Source: Ambrosia x helenae (lineage: Eukaryota; Streptophyta; Magnoliopsida; Asterales; Asteraceae). Taken from it: 64,000 nucleotides of DNA. The stretch covers positions 64,443,190 to 64,507,189 of the forward strand of contig CM061233.1 of the NCBI GenBank assembly GCA_030844895.1. Direction: 5' to 3'. The translations under genes and the position numbers were made by a program. Position 1 is the stretch's first letter; the number at the start of each line of letters is the position of its first letter. Below are positions 24,273 to 36,201 of this stretch, piece by piece. The notes beneath the pieces are model-generated. The model was not told the DNA's origin, did not search any database, and saw only the letters and a program-made list of their open reading frames with translations.

Positions 24273-24929
24273 TCAATCGTCGGATCTCTAATGTATCTCA
24301 CCGCATCTAGGCCAGACATAATGGTTGCTACATGTCTCTGCGCACGATTTCAGTCGAAGCCAAAACAAAGTCATCTTGCAGCTGTCAAACGGATCCTACG
24401 ATATCTGAAGGGTTTTCCGTCGAGAGGATTATGGTACCCTAATGATGATAATTTTGAATTTGTTGCTTTTAGTGATGTAGAATGGGGCGGTTGTGACAAA
24501 GATAGCAAATCCACAACGGCTGGATGTCGATTTTTGGGGAGCAGGCTCGTGACCTGGCAGTGTAAGAAGCAGACAGCAGTCGCAGTATCTACTTGCGAAG
24601 CAGAATATATGGCAGCCTCGAGTTGTTGCTCGCAGGTTCTGTGGATCCAGCAACAGATGGTTGATTACGGTTTGCAATTTCTAAAAACCCCTAGTCACTG
24701 TGACAATGAAGCCGCAATTGCATTAACTAAAGACACGATCAATCACTCAAAAGCTAAACATATCTGGAATAAGTATCACTTTATCCGTGATTATTACGCC
24801 AAAGAGTTGATTGATATGGTCAAAATCCACACTGATTACCAACGTGCAAATCTTTTTACCAAAGCTTTCAATAGATCTCAATTCGAATTTTTATTAAAAG
24901 CTAACGGTATAAAAGAGAAACTAGACTGA
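24273..24929 (+). pseudogene. pol: Copia RT/RNase H 3' fragment
   Basis: From TCAATCGTCGGA the frame reads through GSLMYLTASRPDI, the conserved RT-RNase H linker, then RYLKGF, SDVEWGGC, QTAVAVSTCEAEYMAAS, and ends IKEKLD. RNase H acidic residues are visible in SDVEW, CEAEY and CDNEAA. Nothing upstream of the linker is present, so gag, protease, integrase and most of RT are missing. Sequence downstream is the spacer that normally precedes ORF3 in this family. Confidence 0.9.
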
Positions 24930-27166
24930 TCATCACCTCGGTCTATCACTTTTAGTTTTAGTTTTTACTGTTTTTTCAAAAATCCAAAAACCCAAAAATA
25001 TGTTTTACATTTTAGGGGGAGTCTTTAGATTTTCAAGAAAAACCAAAAACATTGAAAAATCCAAAAAGCCATAAAAATTAGAAAAACCCAAAATGATTTC
25101 CAGGATTAAAAGAGGAAATGATAGTACATCAGTGGGGATCTGACACATGCTAAAGATTTGAAATGTTATATAAGTCGTGTGTTGAGTTTATGTGATGTGC
25201 TGGTAGGCTTCGTAGACCTATTACTGCGTGTTAGATACATACATATCAAACGAATTGTTATGTGGATGAACTCCTCATGGGCATATGGTCTTAGTACCGT
25301 AATTTCGTTTGATAGGGTTTTTGTACAAAAATCGGAGGTTTCGGGTCGTTATGTTATTAGTTATCTAGGGATAGCCTATCTGATCTTCTATCGTAAGGTT
25401 TTACGGACCTAGATTAGACAGGGTATCTTTATAAAAGAGCTTTAATGCCAAAACCTAAAGTTACCAAATTGAGGAACTTTCAATGTATGATGATAATCAA
25501 AGATTATCTAATGCATCCTATCCAATCATTGATGAAAATCGTGATTGATATTAGCCCTCAACCTAGTAGAATGCATATGTTACTTTGTAGCATTAAATTG
25601 CTGACCTGTACACCTCTGTGCCTCAATACCTTGTAAAATTACAGATAACGAAAGCATAATCACGTATTACAATGAGTGTTTGTGCAATTATTCCTTGATA
25701 CGGGAGTACGTCGTGTGCGTGGGAACCACAGACAATTTTGTTTATACTATAAATAACTGTATCAAACACTGCATAAAAGTCTACATGAGAGCTTATGTGG
25801 ATAACAATATCAGCAATTGCTGGATCACACATTGTCTTTAATGATAATAAAACACAAAAGATCAACGGTATGATCAGATTTCTCAAAAACTGATATGATC
25901 CTCTTACCGGAAATCACAAAATGTTTATTGTTTATGTTTACATTTCTGCATTTTACATTTGTTCAAAATTTACAAAAACTCAAAAAGATTTTAGGTGTGT
26001 TTTTTCATAAATTTTAGAAAAACCAAAAAGATTTTACATTTCTGTGTTATTTTTGATAACTGATGGTGATTGATGGTCGTTTTCTGAAACTTGACGAACC
26101 ATTTGAGTTTTGTAACCTTTAAATGTGAAATGATGAATGTTTGAAGCTTAAAAGGTGTGAAAAAGATTGAACGGGATTCGATTCGGAGATTTGGTAAAAT
26201 GTTCAAAAATTCCAATTTTCATTCGCCCCTTCGATGGGTCGAATGTGGAATTTTTTTTACATTCGAGCTTTTTAATCTAGTCGAATGTGAGTGTTCCATT
26301 GTATTCTGTACATTCGAACCCTATTTCTACTTTCGAGCCTTTCAGTAGGGTCGAATGTAGATTTAGTATCACATTCGCCTTTATAAAACGGTCGAATGTG
26401 GGAGCCTATATATACCTTCTGCACATTCGAACCTCTCATTCAATTTTTTTCGTCAAAAATCTGAGATAACCAACCCTTGTTTCTCGTGATTTTTAGACCT
26501 TAATACTTGGTTCCTCTTTCGATTCTGATCATTTTCATACCATATATACAGGTATTCATAAAGGATTGAAGGCAGATTGAATGTTTTTGTATTCGAACCC
26601 TAGACCTGGACTGTTTGATCATATAGAGGGTGTTAAAGATGCAATTGATACTTAGGATTAAGTTGTTATTGTTTTAGGGGGAGAGTATAACAAAATCTAG
26701 TCTAATAACATATCAGATTACTTGATTGAATGTTTAAAACTATTATAACCCTAGATTTTAATAAAAACAATCTAAAACTAAACAATTGAAACAATTGATT
26801 GATAAGGATGATTAATCGGTCATATTAGAGTCTAAACAAATGAAAATTAGATGTTAAGATGGTCTAAATTGTAGTTTTGAAAATTGGTCAGATGAACAGT
26901 CTGGTTCGACCCTTCAAGAAGGGTCAAATGTGGCTTTTCTGGTCGAATGTGACTTGTTCATAGGGTCGAACGTGGATTTGAGGTCGAATGAACAATTTTA
27001 AACAAATTTTTCACATTCGAACTTTATTCTTCACATTCGAACCTTGTAAATTCTTCATTCGAACCCCCGATCGGTCGAATGTGGACTTTCAAAAACCAAA
27101 TTTTAATTTTTGCAAATTTTGGGTGTTTCTAATGAATTTTCATGTTTTGTTTTTGCAAAATTTCAA
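24930..27166 (+). other. Spacer between RNase H and ORF3, with LTR-like promoter
   Basis: This 2.2 kb AT-rich spacer has CCAAAAA-rich blocks and internal purine tracts (TTTTAGGGGGAG near 25010 and 26675). From 26210 it becomes dense in CATTCGAACC/GGTCGAATGTG motifs, in part around a TATA box at 26404. The final ~35 bases before the ATG match the sequence before copy 1. No gene is supported. Confidence 0.65.
26404..26414 (+). promoter_or_regulatory. Internal TATA box resembling the LTR promoter
   Basis: GTCGAATGTGGGAGCCTATA and the following TATACC closely parallel GCGAATGTGTAGGCCTATAT and ATAG in the LTR at 29870-29893. A CT-rich start follows in both. It lies ~760 bases upstream of ORF3 copy 2 on the same strand and could give ORF3 its own transcript. 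Promoter activity is inferred. Confidence 0.5.
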
Positions 27167-28151
27167 ATGGTAGAACCACAAAATACTGCTATACCGGCTG
27201 GATCATCAGGAAAAGTTGCTGGAAAGAAACCAGAAGAGGAATTGCCGTTTGAAGAAGCCCACAACTGCTGTGCATTTCTTGGCAAGGTCAAGAAACACAC
27301 AGAATTCTCTGGCATTATAGATTTTCTAAAGCGAAGCAGAGTCGTTGATGCAATAGCTACACCAGCTATTATCTATAAAGATCATCAAGTGGACTTCTGG
27401 AAGAATGCAAAGATGGATTATTGGGATAAAAGAAATAGAGATCTTACTTACAGGAAAGAAAGTTCCTGAAGTTTCGAGTTCTAAATCTGCTACACCCGTG
27501 ACATCCCCTATTGCTAAGAAGATGAAGAAATCAGCAGCTGAAAAGAATGTTGATACTTCTGCTGATTTTGATGCTGCTATGGAAAGAGTCTTGAATAAGT
27601 TCAAGAAAAAGACTCCTGTTGCTGAGGCTTTAACACCACAAGTTACTGTATCGAGTGATGTGATGAATGCAGTTAACCAGAAGCTTGCAGAAATGATGAA
27701 AGTTATTAACCAGCAACAACAAGAGATTGAACAGTTGAGAAAGAATGATAAAAAGATGTTGGATATTGTTGAATCTTCACAGGAGAGTCAAGAAGAATTA
27801 GAAGCAAAGATTAAACAACTTCAGGAAGAAAATCAGAAGTTGTTAACTCATGAACAGCGAAATACTAGAAGATACATCTCTTTGAGACTCGAGAACAAAA
27901 AGGTGAAGAAAGACAATAAGAGTTTAAGGAAACTTATTGACGATCTTTATGAAAAAGCTCCTCAGCTGAAAGAAGGAGAGGAAGATAAAGAACGTGAAGA
28001 AGAACTTTTTGATTTCGAACCTTCTAAATCTGAAGAAGAAGAATATGATGATGAGGATTTGGAACAGGATGCCGGTGATGCTCTTGAGAAGAAGGATGAT
28101 GATGATGATAAAGATAGTTCTGGAAATGATTTTGGAGATAACAGTTCTGTA

Positions 28152-28187
<36 letters not shown>

Positions 28188-29668
28188 ACAGAGAAGTATA
28201 AATGTGAAAAAAGAGATTCTAGTAAAGATGTAGGAGAATCAAGCTCAAAAGCTCCTGGTGGTAACACTGATGATGATAGCATTTTCTAGAATGAAAAGAT
28301 TAGATCTTTATCAGATGAAGATAAGAAGTTATATCGTCAGATGTTGACTAAGAAAGTTTGGACGATTGAGTTAACTAGAAAGTTTCCAGAGATATTTGAG
28401 TAGGATGATATGAGATTTGAGCTTGAGTATAATGATCCTGATCTTGAAGATGGTGAAGTTTCTGCAGCCATATCTAAAAAGATACTTCAAGGATTGGCGA
28501 AACAAGTCGGTAAATCTCTTAAAGAGTTGATGAGTGAAAATCAGATTCCTACTATTCTTAAGAAAGAAGCAGGAAATCACTCTGATGATAGAGATGCACC
28601 AGTATTTGAAGATGTTGAGATTGAGGATATTACCAGTGAGGAATATCCAGAGTACTTTAAAGAGAAACAGGATGCTGCATTTCCTGAATTTTCTGAAGAA
28701 TTGTTGAATCAGGCTGAGAAACTTGCACGGGTGAAGAGTAAGACATTCGTTGATGAAGTCTTCAAGAATTCAGAAAGTCAGAAACCAAATGTTGAACAAT
28801 CTGATGATCTGAAAAGCTTGTTGAGGAAACTAAAAGAAAAAGAAGCCAACCGACCAAAGACTGAAATTCAGGGAGGTTTCTACAAGTTTCACAATGAATT
28901 GTTCAAAGGAAGAGCTCTCGGTTGGAAATACCTAAGACAGCTAAGGTGTGTTGCTGTTAAATGGGAGAAAGGAATTCTGTATTTCAACAAATTCCATGAT
29001 ATCAAAACACTACCTTACTGGGTTGTACGCGATGTCTGCCGACATACTTTGTCAGGTGCAACTGTAAACAACGATGCAGTTGGATATTTTGCAGATCGCA
29101 TGGCAAGAGAGAGCAGAACAAAATGGGATGTGTTCACTCTGCAGTATCCTAAAATAATTGTTCACAAAAAGGATAATGATCAAATTACTGGGATGAACAA
29201 GGTGACTTTGAAGTATAAACCACTGACCGTACTGAAACATATTCCTTTGATGCCGATTCCACAACACTTTTCAAAAGAATTCGTGTGGTGGTACTATGAT
29301 TGGAAGACCGCAGAAGCTGTTATCTTGCAGATGAGTTCAAGAAGATTCATATTTTTGATCCGATGTGGTTGATCAATTTCTCACATGAAGATATCATAAT
29401 GTTGTATTACAACCCAATTTACTGTGAAGAGAAGGATAGCGAACAAACTCTGAAATACCAACGTGTGGTATGCTTGTGTTTCGCTTGGAATGTCAATGCG
29501 GGATGTGACTATGACAAGAAGCTGGGAAAGTTTGTGAAGATTCCAATTGAAAAGAAGAAATCTAAAACAACTTTTGAACCAGTTATGACTAAAGAGCATA
29601 AGACGAACTTGCGTATCAAGTTGATGAACAAGACGCTCGATTACCAACGACAACGATCCAAGCAATAG
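27167..29668 (+). pseudogene. ORF3 copy 2, internally deleted
   Basis: This copy starts ATGGTAGAACCAC and is near-identical to copy 1, but ~1.1 kb (equivalent to about 21,000-22,105) is missing. The deletion joins the N-terminal domain at KMDYWDK out of frame to the coiled-coil part. It also has TAG at 28287-28289, where copy 1 has TGG, and TAG at 28401-28403, where copy 1 has a serine codon. It keeps the same -1 frame change near the C-terminus as copy 1. Its natural end is seen here: the last codons read DYQRQRSKQ before the polypurine tract. Confidence 0.8.
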
Positions 29669-29670
29669 TC

Positions 29671-29681
29671 GAGGGGGAGTT
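29671..29681 (+). other. Polypurine tract
   Basis: GAGGGGGAGTT directly precedes the LTR start TGTTGATGC and follows the ORF3 stop by a few bases. It marks the end of the internal region of this Copia family. Confidence 0.85.
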
Positions 29682-30500
29682 TGTTGATGCACGTTTTGCG
29701 ACTAATGCTATTAGATTGTACATTATAAGTTATTTTATTGATGTCGTGGGGTCGAAGGTGGAATATTGAAGGTCGAAGGTGGAGAATTCAGGCGAACGTG
29801 GAAGATTGAAGGCTATGTGTTTGTTCGACCATTTGTAGGGTCGAACCTGCACATTCGACCCTTACGGGGGGCGAATGTGTAGGCCTATATATAGTTTGAT
29901 TTCATTTTTCAAGTTAACTTTTTTGTCATTTCGTGTCTGGTTCGACCTGAATTCTCTCTAGGTGTTTTAGAAACTTCTGAAACTTGATTATTTCATTGTA
30001 AACACATATCGTAAGGCTTATTGAACTTGTTTATTAATGAAATGGATGTTAAAAGGTGAATTGTGTGTTTTGATTTGATTGCTATCATTTCGTAACTGAT
30101 TTAGGGATTCCGCACCTAAATTAGTAGACTTGTATGATCAACTAACTTGTTTTTATCAAACTGATCCTCCTACATAGACGATCAAATCCATTGGAGAAGA
30201 GGGTGTGTGAGAGTGTAAGTCTAAGAGTGCAACTAACTATGTAACACAACCATCTCCACACCACATCGATACTAGCCTTAGAATTCTTTTAGTCATTTTT
30301 TTGGTAAACATAATAGGCCATAACACTTCAAGGATCATCTTGTGATCAACAAGGTGATTAACACATACACTCAAAATTTCTATTACTCGTGTGTTCTCTA
30401 TCTCTGAAACTTTAATTTCGCATTCCTCACATTAAATTCATATTGTTGAAATCTAATTTCCATTTGGTTAAAAAGAGGCTGACACTTTTAGGGACCAACA
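29682..30500 (+). repeat. 3' LTR of the ORF3-bearing Copia
   Basis: The LTR starts TGTTGATGCACG and ends GACACTTTTAGGGACCAACA, a TG...CA pair of about 819 bases. The U3 part is dense in GGTCGAA/TTCGACC motifs. The TATA box is CCTATATATAG (29884-29893). No matching 5' LTR is found in the window, so the right boundary is inferred from the terminal pattern. Confidence 0.75.
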
Positions 30501-32250
30501 CAATGAAAGCTAGTCCTCTCGTATAAGTACTCCTTTTGACATGACGAGAACTATGCAATTATTTACTCTATCATAATGTGTATCTCGTGTCATATATTCC
30601 AAACGTTATGTGATGGGTTAGCATGAAGGTGAACCCAAAAGGGGAAGAACTTAATCATACCCTATACATGCGAATCGTTATGTCAAAGGTGTGGTGCGTT
30701 AGCTGTGGTACACCCAATATATATAAACACTAATGATATATTGGGAATATGATTAGGGATCGAACCAACAACCATTCCTAGTTCACTTAGGAGTCTTCAA
30801 TTTATTTTCATACTCGCAACTCAAACACAGCTATTGTGCTAGCTATTTTTATTGTTAACACAGTGTCTTTCAATTCTACGTGCCATTTAGACTTGTCCCC
30901 CTTGGTGGAACCTTGGTCCAACTGTTAAAGTTCAGTTAAATCTTAAACTACACTGTTCACCTATTTCCCACTTCGTAAACTTAATACAGAATGTAAATTT
31001 GTTCACTCTTCTTTCACCAAAAAGTTTTATTTACTTATAACTCCATCGTACAAACCATGTTTTTTTTGTGTGCAAATTCTTTCTTTATCCATAGACCTTC
31101 ATCGTTTCCCATAAAAAATTGAGATGAAAATTTCAAAAGTAGGAAATGTTGTCACATCTGTCCATTTTACTTTCAATGTTTTTACATTTTCAGTCCACCA
31201 TCTATTTTGAATTTTCATTTTTAGTCCTTGTAATTATGAGGTGCGTTTACTTTGTGTATTTTCTATTCTATTCTATACATACATTTACATACATACAAAT
31301 TCATATACATGAGTACATTTACAAACCCAACATTCCGGCACTTGGTTCCTTGTGTTTTCTTAAGAGTATGTGTGTTTTTATGGTGAAATTCAACTTATGG
31401 GGTTAAAACTATCAAAAACAATACAATTCTGAATTTATGTCTTCTTCGCAACACGCAAAGAACTCAAGAGAGTTCTTCATGACACGTGAAGAAAGGTTTG
31501 ACCTTTCTTTGACTTTTTTAATCTTTGTGACCCGCGAAGAAGTTCAAACTTCTTCATAACCTCTTAGCAGTACGTGAGCTCCTTGCTGCAACAGTCTTGT
31601 TCCCTGATTCTAATACTTCAGAGACAGTTACAATTCTAAACTTTATGTGTACAACTCTAGTACATTGGTGCATTTGCGTACATTATGTGAATTATACTTA
31701 GACATTGCATGAAGATTACATTTTTACTTTGTTAAATCCTTAATCTCGTACAAGTTGACCTTAACATTGGATAGCGTTATTGGATTAACAACCCACCTAG
31801 ATTGATTCTCCCCCTTTTCATCATAGAATCTATGGTCACTGTTAAGTATATTTTATCCATTTATTTTGAATAAGTACAACATAGTTCAAACCAGTACAAA
31901 CTATATAGTCACAAAGATTGATTTCGCTTATTTGTATGATACATTGTTTACATAATTACATAGTTGCATTGCACATGAATTATATAACTTTTTCCAACCT
32001 ATACTATATATATACACAAAACTAGGTATGCTCACCAACATATTTGTGTTGTAAAATTATTTTGGTCATGTTTCAGGTGCAGCATGATTTTCTTAGTAGG
32101 ATTTCACATAAAGCTTGGATCTAGTTCAATAATAATTAATCATTTTGTTATATTACTTACTTTATGTTTGTTTTCATTTCCATGTAAGATGATTTAATCA
32201 ATTACAATAAGAAATATTTACGTTGTAGTACCATGACATATTGAACAATC
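30501..32250. other. Gene-free AT-rich DNA with gypsy fragments
   Basis: The stretch 30687-30728 is the reverse complement of a repeat also seen near 40960 and 47852 (GGTGTACC[AG]CAGC...CCACACC). A pyrimidine tract CTCCCCCTTTTCATC (31810-31824) could be a minus-strand polypurine tract from another element. No gene is seen. Confidence 0.5.
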
Positions 32251-32265
32251 CAGGGCCGGCCCTGA

Positions 32266-32301
<36 letters not shown>

Positions 32302-32534
32302 TAAATTCTATATTTAGAATATATATTTGTGTTTTATACATAAAAGTCTTGTTAGTGGAGTTGGAAAAACCATGCAAATTTAATATAATATAGAGGTCTC
32401 AAGTTCAAGCCTTGGCTATAGCACCATATTTAGTTGTTTTTTTTTTAAATTCATTCATCTTTACAAAATTTTGAGCCCAAATGTTTTTTTCGCCCGAGGC
32501 CCAAAAGATTTTAGCGTTCTCAGAGACGGCCCTG
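32251..32534. mobile_element. hAT-type MITE (284 bp)
   Basis: The termini are inverted repeats (CAGGGCCGGCCCTGAG against CAGGGCCGTCTCTGAG on the other strand, 14 of 16). Flanks GAACAATC (32243-32250) and AAACAATC (32535-32542) form an 8-bp target duplication with one mismatch, as expected for hAT. It contains a (TA)n tract and no coding sequence. Confidence 0.88.
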
Positions 32535-32929
32535 AAACAATCATCACTTCATGCACCTTGATGATTATGCCGTCGGTTGGGGTGTTATATTAGGACACAC
32601 ATAGAGCCATGAGTGGGAAGTTATTGTTGTTAATATGCTAAAGGTAGTTGTAAGATTAAAACCTTGAACAGGCTTTATGCGTAACAACAAACATATTATG
32701 TGATTTCCTGACAATCTAGAACACTACGATTGAATGTTAAGTGCTTACTTGCATATCTTTGATTTAACAAACACAAATCAACCTAATTTGCTAAATGGGT
32801 CACTAATAGGAGGTCGGGTCAAACTTGGTCAAACACAGTCAAACAGATTTCTAAAACACAAACTATGTCATTCTATGGATAAAATGGGTCAGATGAAAAA
32901 ACACAAACATGAACAAACACTTGTAGACT

Positions 32930-33784
32930 TATGGGTGATAGGTAACCGGTAGTCGGTCATCTTCATACACACACTTTTAGTATTCATCTTTTACGCAACC
33001 TATGGTGAGTTCACGGCCCTATTTTACTGGTTTTCCTATTTAGGGAGAAACATGCTGCAAACTATTTTAGATCACATATTACTATTTGTCACATCGGTAC
33101 TTAGTGCGAACTATCACATTATATGTCCTTACAGTATCGAACCGTTAGTATGGTTTACATAGTATTGGAAAATCTTGCATGGCGCTACTGGATCCAGCAA
33201 ACCCCATCTGTGTTGATTAGATGTTGAACACGTGCAATATTGTCCTAAAGCTTTGCCGATGTTTGTGATAACATTGGCAGGAAATGCAAATAACTACCGG
33301 TAGTCGTCGGCTTCGGTTGAGAACCACTAAAGTAACATAAATGAATGTCTAACTAGCATAGATAAGTAGGTGATATATGTGGATATACGAAACTTAATTT
33401 CTTCAAACACTCAGTTTTACTTACAAAACCTGTGAACTCACCAATATTGTGTAAACACTTTTTAGCATGTTTTCTTAAGTTGATAAGGTATACACGTGCT
33501 ATGATACATATGGGGAGTCTCATGCATTGCTTAGCAAACATTTCGAGCACTTCAATACTTGGTTTTCATGTTTTTGGTACTTGTTGTGTTCATAGATATT
33601 TCTCTTTTATTGACTTATTTTGCTTCTCATGTATAACATTTCAAATTGTTTTTAAACTCATGTTGAATGAGAAACGTTGATTTCAAACTCATGTAGTGGT
33701 CGTTCAACATGATCAATGACTTGGATTATGGTATGTCACACGCATTGCAATACAACCCTGCAGGTGGAATTTGAGGGTGTGACA
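32930..33784 (+). repeat. 3' part of a gypsy-type LTR
   Basis: It shares with the LTRs at 1975-4937 and ~60071-62411 the order CTATGGTGAGTTCA, an AACCCC-containing middle, TGTGAACTCACC, and the terminus GGAATTTGAGGGTGTGACA. The 5' boundary is unclear and no primer-binding site follows, so it is a fragment or a solo LTR. Confidence 0.6.
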
Positions 33785-34054
33785 TAGTTATTGTACTAAC
33801 CACCAAAATCTAGCAATATCACAGACATGTAAAGTGATTAGTTTTATTTTATTCAGAGTTCACACGTAGGAGTTCAAGAATATTGTAATTCTACTTGTGA
33901 ATCAAGAGTTCAAGAATTCCATGATACACCTTAAAAGATATATGAAATAAAAATAAGTAAATTTTAAATGATTATATAATGATAAGAACTTTGTATGAAT
34001 ACAAGTGTTTAAACATTATAAGTACGAGTTCATCTTTCTTGCTGGCCTGTTATT

Positions 34055-34341
34055 CTAGATGAACTTAAATACTGAATTAGTCGTTCCACATTGGGTGCAA
34101 TTTATATATTTTTGTCCAGGAAGCATTGGATTTTCGGGGGGAGACCCTTTTTTCGGTGGAAGTTGAGGTTTATACTTGGTACAATCGTAGGTGCATATGC
34201 AAAGTAGTTTCACTTCACCTTGGAGGCAGTATCCTGTTTCTCCATTTTCGTGTATCTTGCAATTTTGAGGACACTTCTGGTCAGTACACTTTCCACGATA
34301 ATAGGTGGCTTTTCTGTCACAATACTTTACCGCCACGCTTT
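34055..34341 (-). CDS. Defensin-like protein, exon 2 (mature domain and Pro-rich tail)
   Basis: This exon encodes eight cysteines spaced C-x10-C-x4-C-x3-C-x10-C-x8-C-x-C-x3-C, the plant defensin cysteine-stabilised alpha-beta pattern, with the aromatic and Gly before Cys2 (YYRGKC) and the Gly before Cys5 (TGYC). A ~40-residue tail follows, Pro/Lys-rich (QLPPKKGSPPENPMLP), with two extra cysteines (NCTQC). A defensin with a proline-rich tail is typical of composite anther and pollen proteins. The 3' splice site reads GAGCAG, a tandem NAGNAG acceptor giving starts at 34344 or 34341 in the same frame. Stop TAG at 34055-34057. Plant defensins are secreted and bind membranes or pathogens; the target here is unknown. 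It is the only convincing host gene in the window. Confidence 0.8.
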
Positions 34342-34935
34342 CTGCTCACGGAGTTATTTGAATTTTGATAGCAAGAAGATGAGAATGAGGGAATAGGAAA
34401 TTGCACCATAGATTAAACAAGTTATTAACATTATATTGTTTATTCCATAACAAACATTTTCAACTAGCACCAAAACAAAACAATGTTACTCAATGTGTCT
34501 ATATATGGGATTGCTTTGGATAAATATTTTATTTTTGAAACTATTTTGGATTTTTGCTATATTAATTATAACGTAATCCATATTATAGTCGCACTTGAAA
34601 GTGAGATTTCAAACTAATAATTATCCTAACTAAATGTTTTGTGCAACCCGGCATCAACTTTAGGTGAAGCTATGTTGGCTTAATCATTTTGAAGGCCTAA
34701 GGTGAAGTAAAAAAACGTGGCGCTTTTGTAAATTTCATTGTTATGAAACCTCATAGTCTATTTGTTATTGTCAATTACAGTTATCAAGTTTATTTCGTGA
34801 AATTAATTTCTTGTGGCATCTCATTCTCAACCTATAGTTTCTTTCTCAACAATATATCATGATTAATAAACATCCTAGTAACTTTGTATTTTTGGATTAT
34901 GGGTATATATATATATATATATATATATAAATATA

Positions 34936-35243
34936 TGGGAAAGTTAATTTGAGAACACATATATTGCGTGCAAACCGTGAGAACGCTATTTATAAAACCA
35001 TTCAAATTCAAAATTTCTTTTTAGAACACATATACATGTGTACACTAGTTCATTTACACATGTGTAAAACGTTAATTTTAGAGTGTTTTTACAAGAAAAG
35101 ATGAATTATTTGGAAAGAAATTTCATTTTTTAATGTTGTATTTTAATTATAATGATGTTTGTATTGAAAAAAATTGATTTTGATTGGTTTTTCCATTTGT
35201 TCTCACGGTTCTCGCAATATTTAGTGTTCTCAAGATAACTCTC

Positions 35244-35246
<3 letters not shown>
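34936..35246. mobile_element. (TA)n-bordered long-TIR MITE, family 1
   Basis: The left end TGGGAAAGTTAATTTGAGAA mirrors the right end, which reads TGGGAGAGTTATCTTGAGAA on the other strand; similarity extends ~50 bases through ACCGTGAGAAC. TA-repeat tracts border both ends. It is non-coding and related to 35766-36175. Confidence 0.75.
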
Positions 35247-35272
<26 letters not shown>

Positions 35273-35276
<4 letters not shown>

Positions 35277-35696
35277 TAAAGGTTCGAGTAAAATGTCATA
35301 TTTCGTGAGAAGTGTGAGAATGATAAAAAAAATTGACATGTAGGTATTATGTTCTGGATTTAGGTCTGATATTTTGTTTTGTTTTTGCTAAGAAAAAAAA
35401 AACTAAACACAACAATTTAAAATACAATACAATGTATTATAGCCATGAAATTTAAAACATCGGTAAAACACACAACTAAAACACAACAATTCAAAACTCA
35501 TGTTCTTGGTATGGTGTTTTAAGTTTTTAAGCCTAAAATAATTTTTTTTGTATGTTTTTAATTGTTATGTTTGGTGTTATTTTAGCCTAAACAATCCAAA
35601 ACATTATGCATAAGTAAAAAAAATGATACATACATAACAATTGTCAACCATTCTCACACTTCTCATGAAATATGCGCTTTGTACCCTAATCCCACT

Positions 35697-35697
<1 letters not shown>
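35273..35697. mobile_element. (TA)n-bordered long-TIR MITE, family 2
   Basis: The left end holds CATATTTCGTGAGAAGTGTG and the right end, read on the other strand, CATATTTCATGAGAAGTGTG, each then AGAATG. TA tracts flank both sides. It is non-coding, AT-rich and lies inside the defensin intron. Confidence 0.65.
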
Positions 35698-35765
<68 letters not shown>

Positions 35766-35767
<2 letters not shown>

Positions 35768-36170
35768 GGGGAAAGTTAATTTGAGAACACCTATATTTCG
35801 TGTGAACCGTGAGAACGGCATCTAAAACCATTCAAATTCAAAATTTCTTTTTACACTTATCTTTATTACTAAAATACAATCCCAAATACACAATTTACGC
35901 GTAAAAATTCAAATGTATACGAAAATAAATTGTTTTTACACATGTATAAATTTACTGTTTATGCATGTGTAAGCTATTTCATTTACACATGTGTAAAAAG
36001 TTAATTTGAAAGTGTTTTTGCAAGAAAAGATGTATTATTTTGAAAGAAAATTCATTTATTCATGTTGTATTTTGATTATAATGAGGTTTGCATGTATTAA
36101 AAAAAATTGATTTTGATTGACTTTTTTACTTGTTCTCACGGTTCTCACAATATTTAGCGTTCTCAAGATA

Positions 36171-36175
<5 letters not shown>
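35766..36175. mobile_element. (TA)n-bordered long-TIR MITE, family 1
   Basis: This is a second copy of the 34936-35246 family: AGGGGAAAGTTAATTTGAGA at the left, and AGGGTTATCTTGAGAACGCT at the right read on the other strand. A 65-base TA tract precedes it and another follows. The middle parts share AAACCATTCAAATTCAAAAT. Confidence 0.75.
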
Positions 36176-36201
<26 letters not shown>

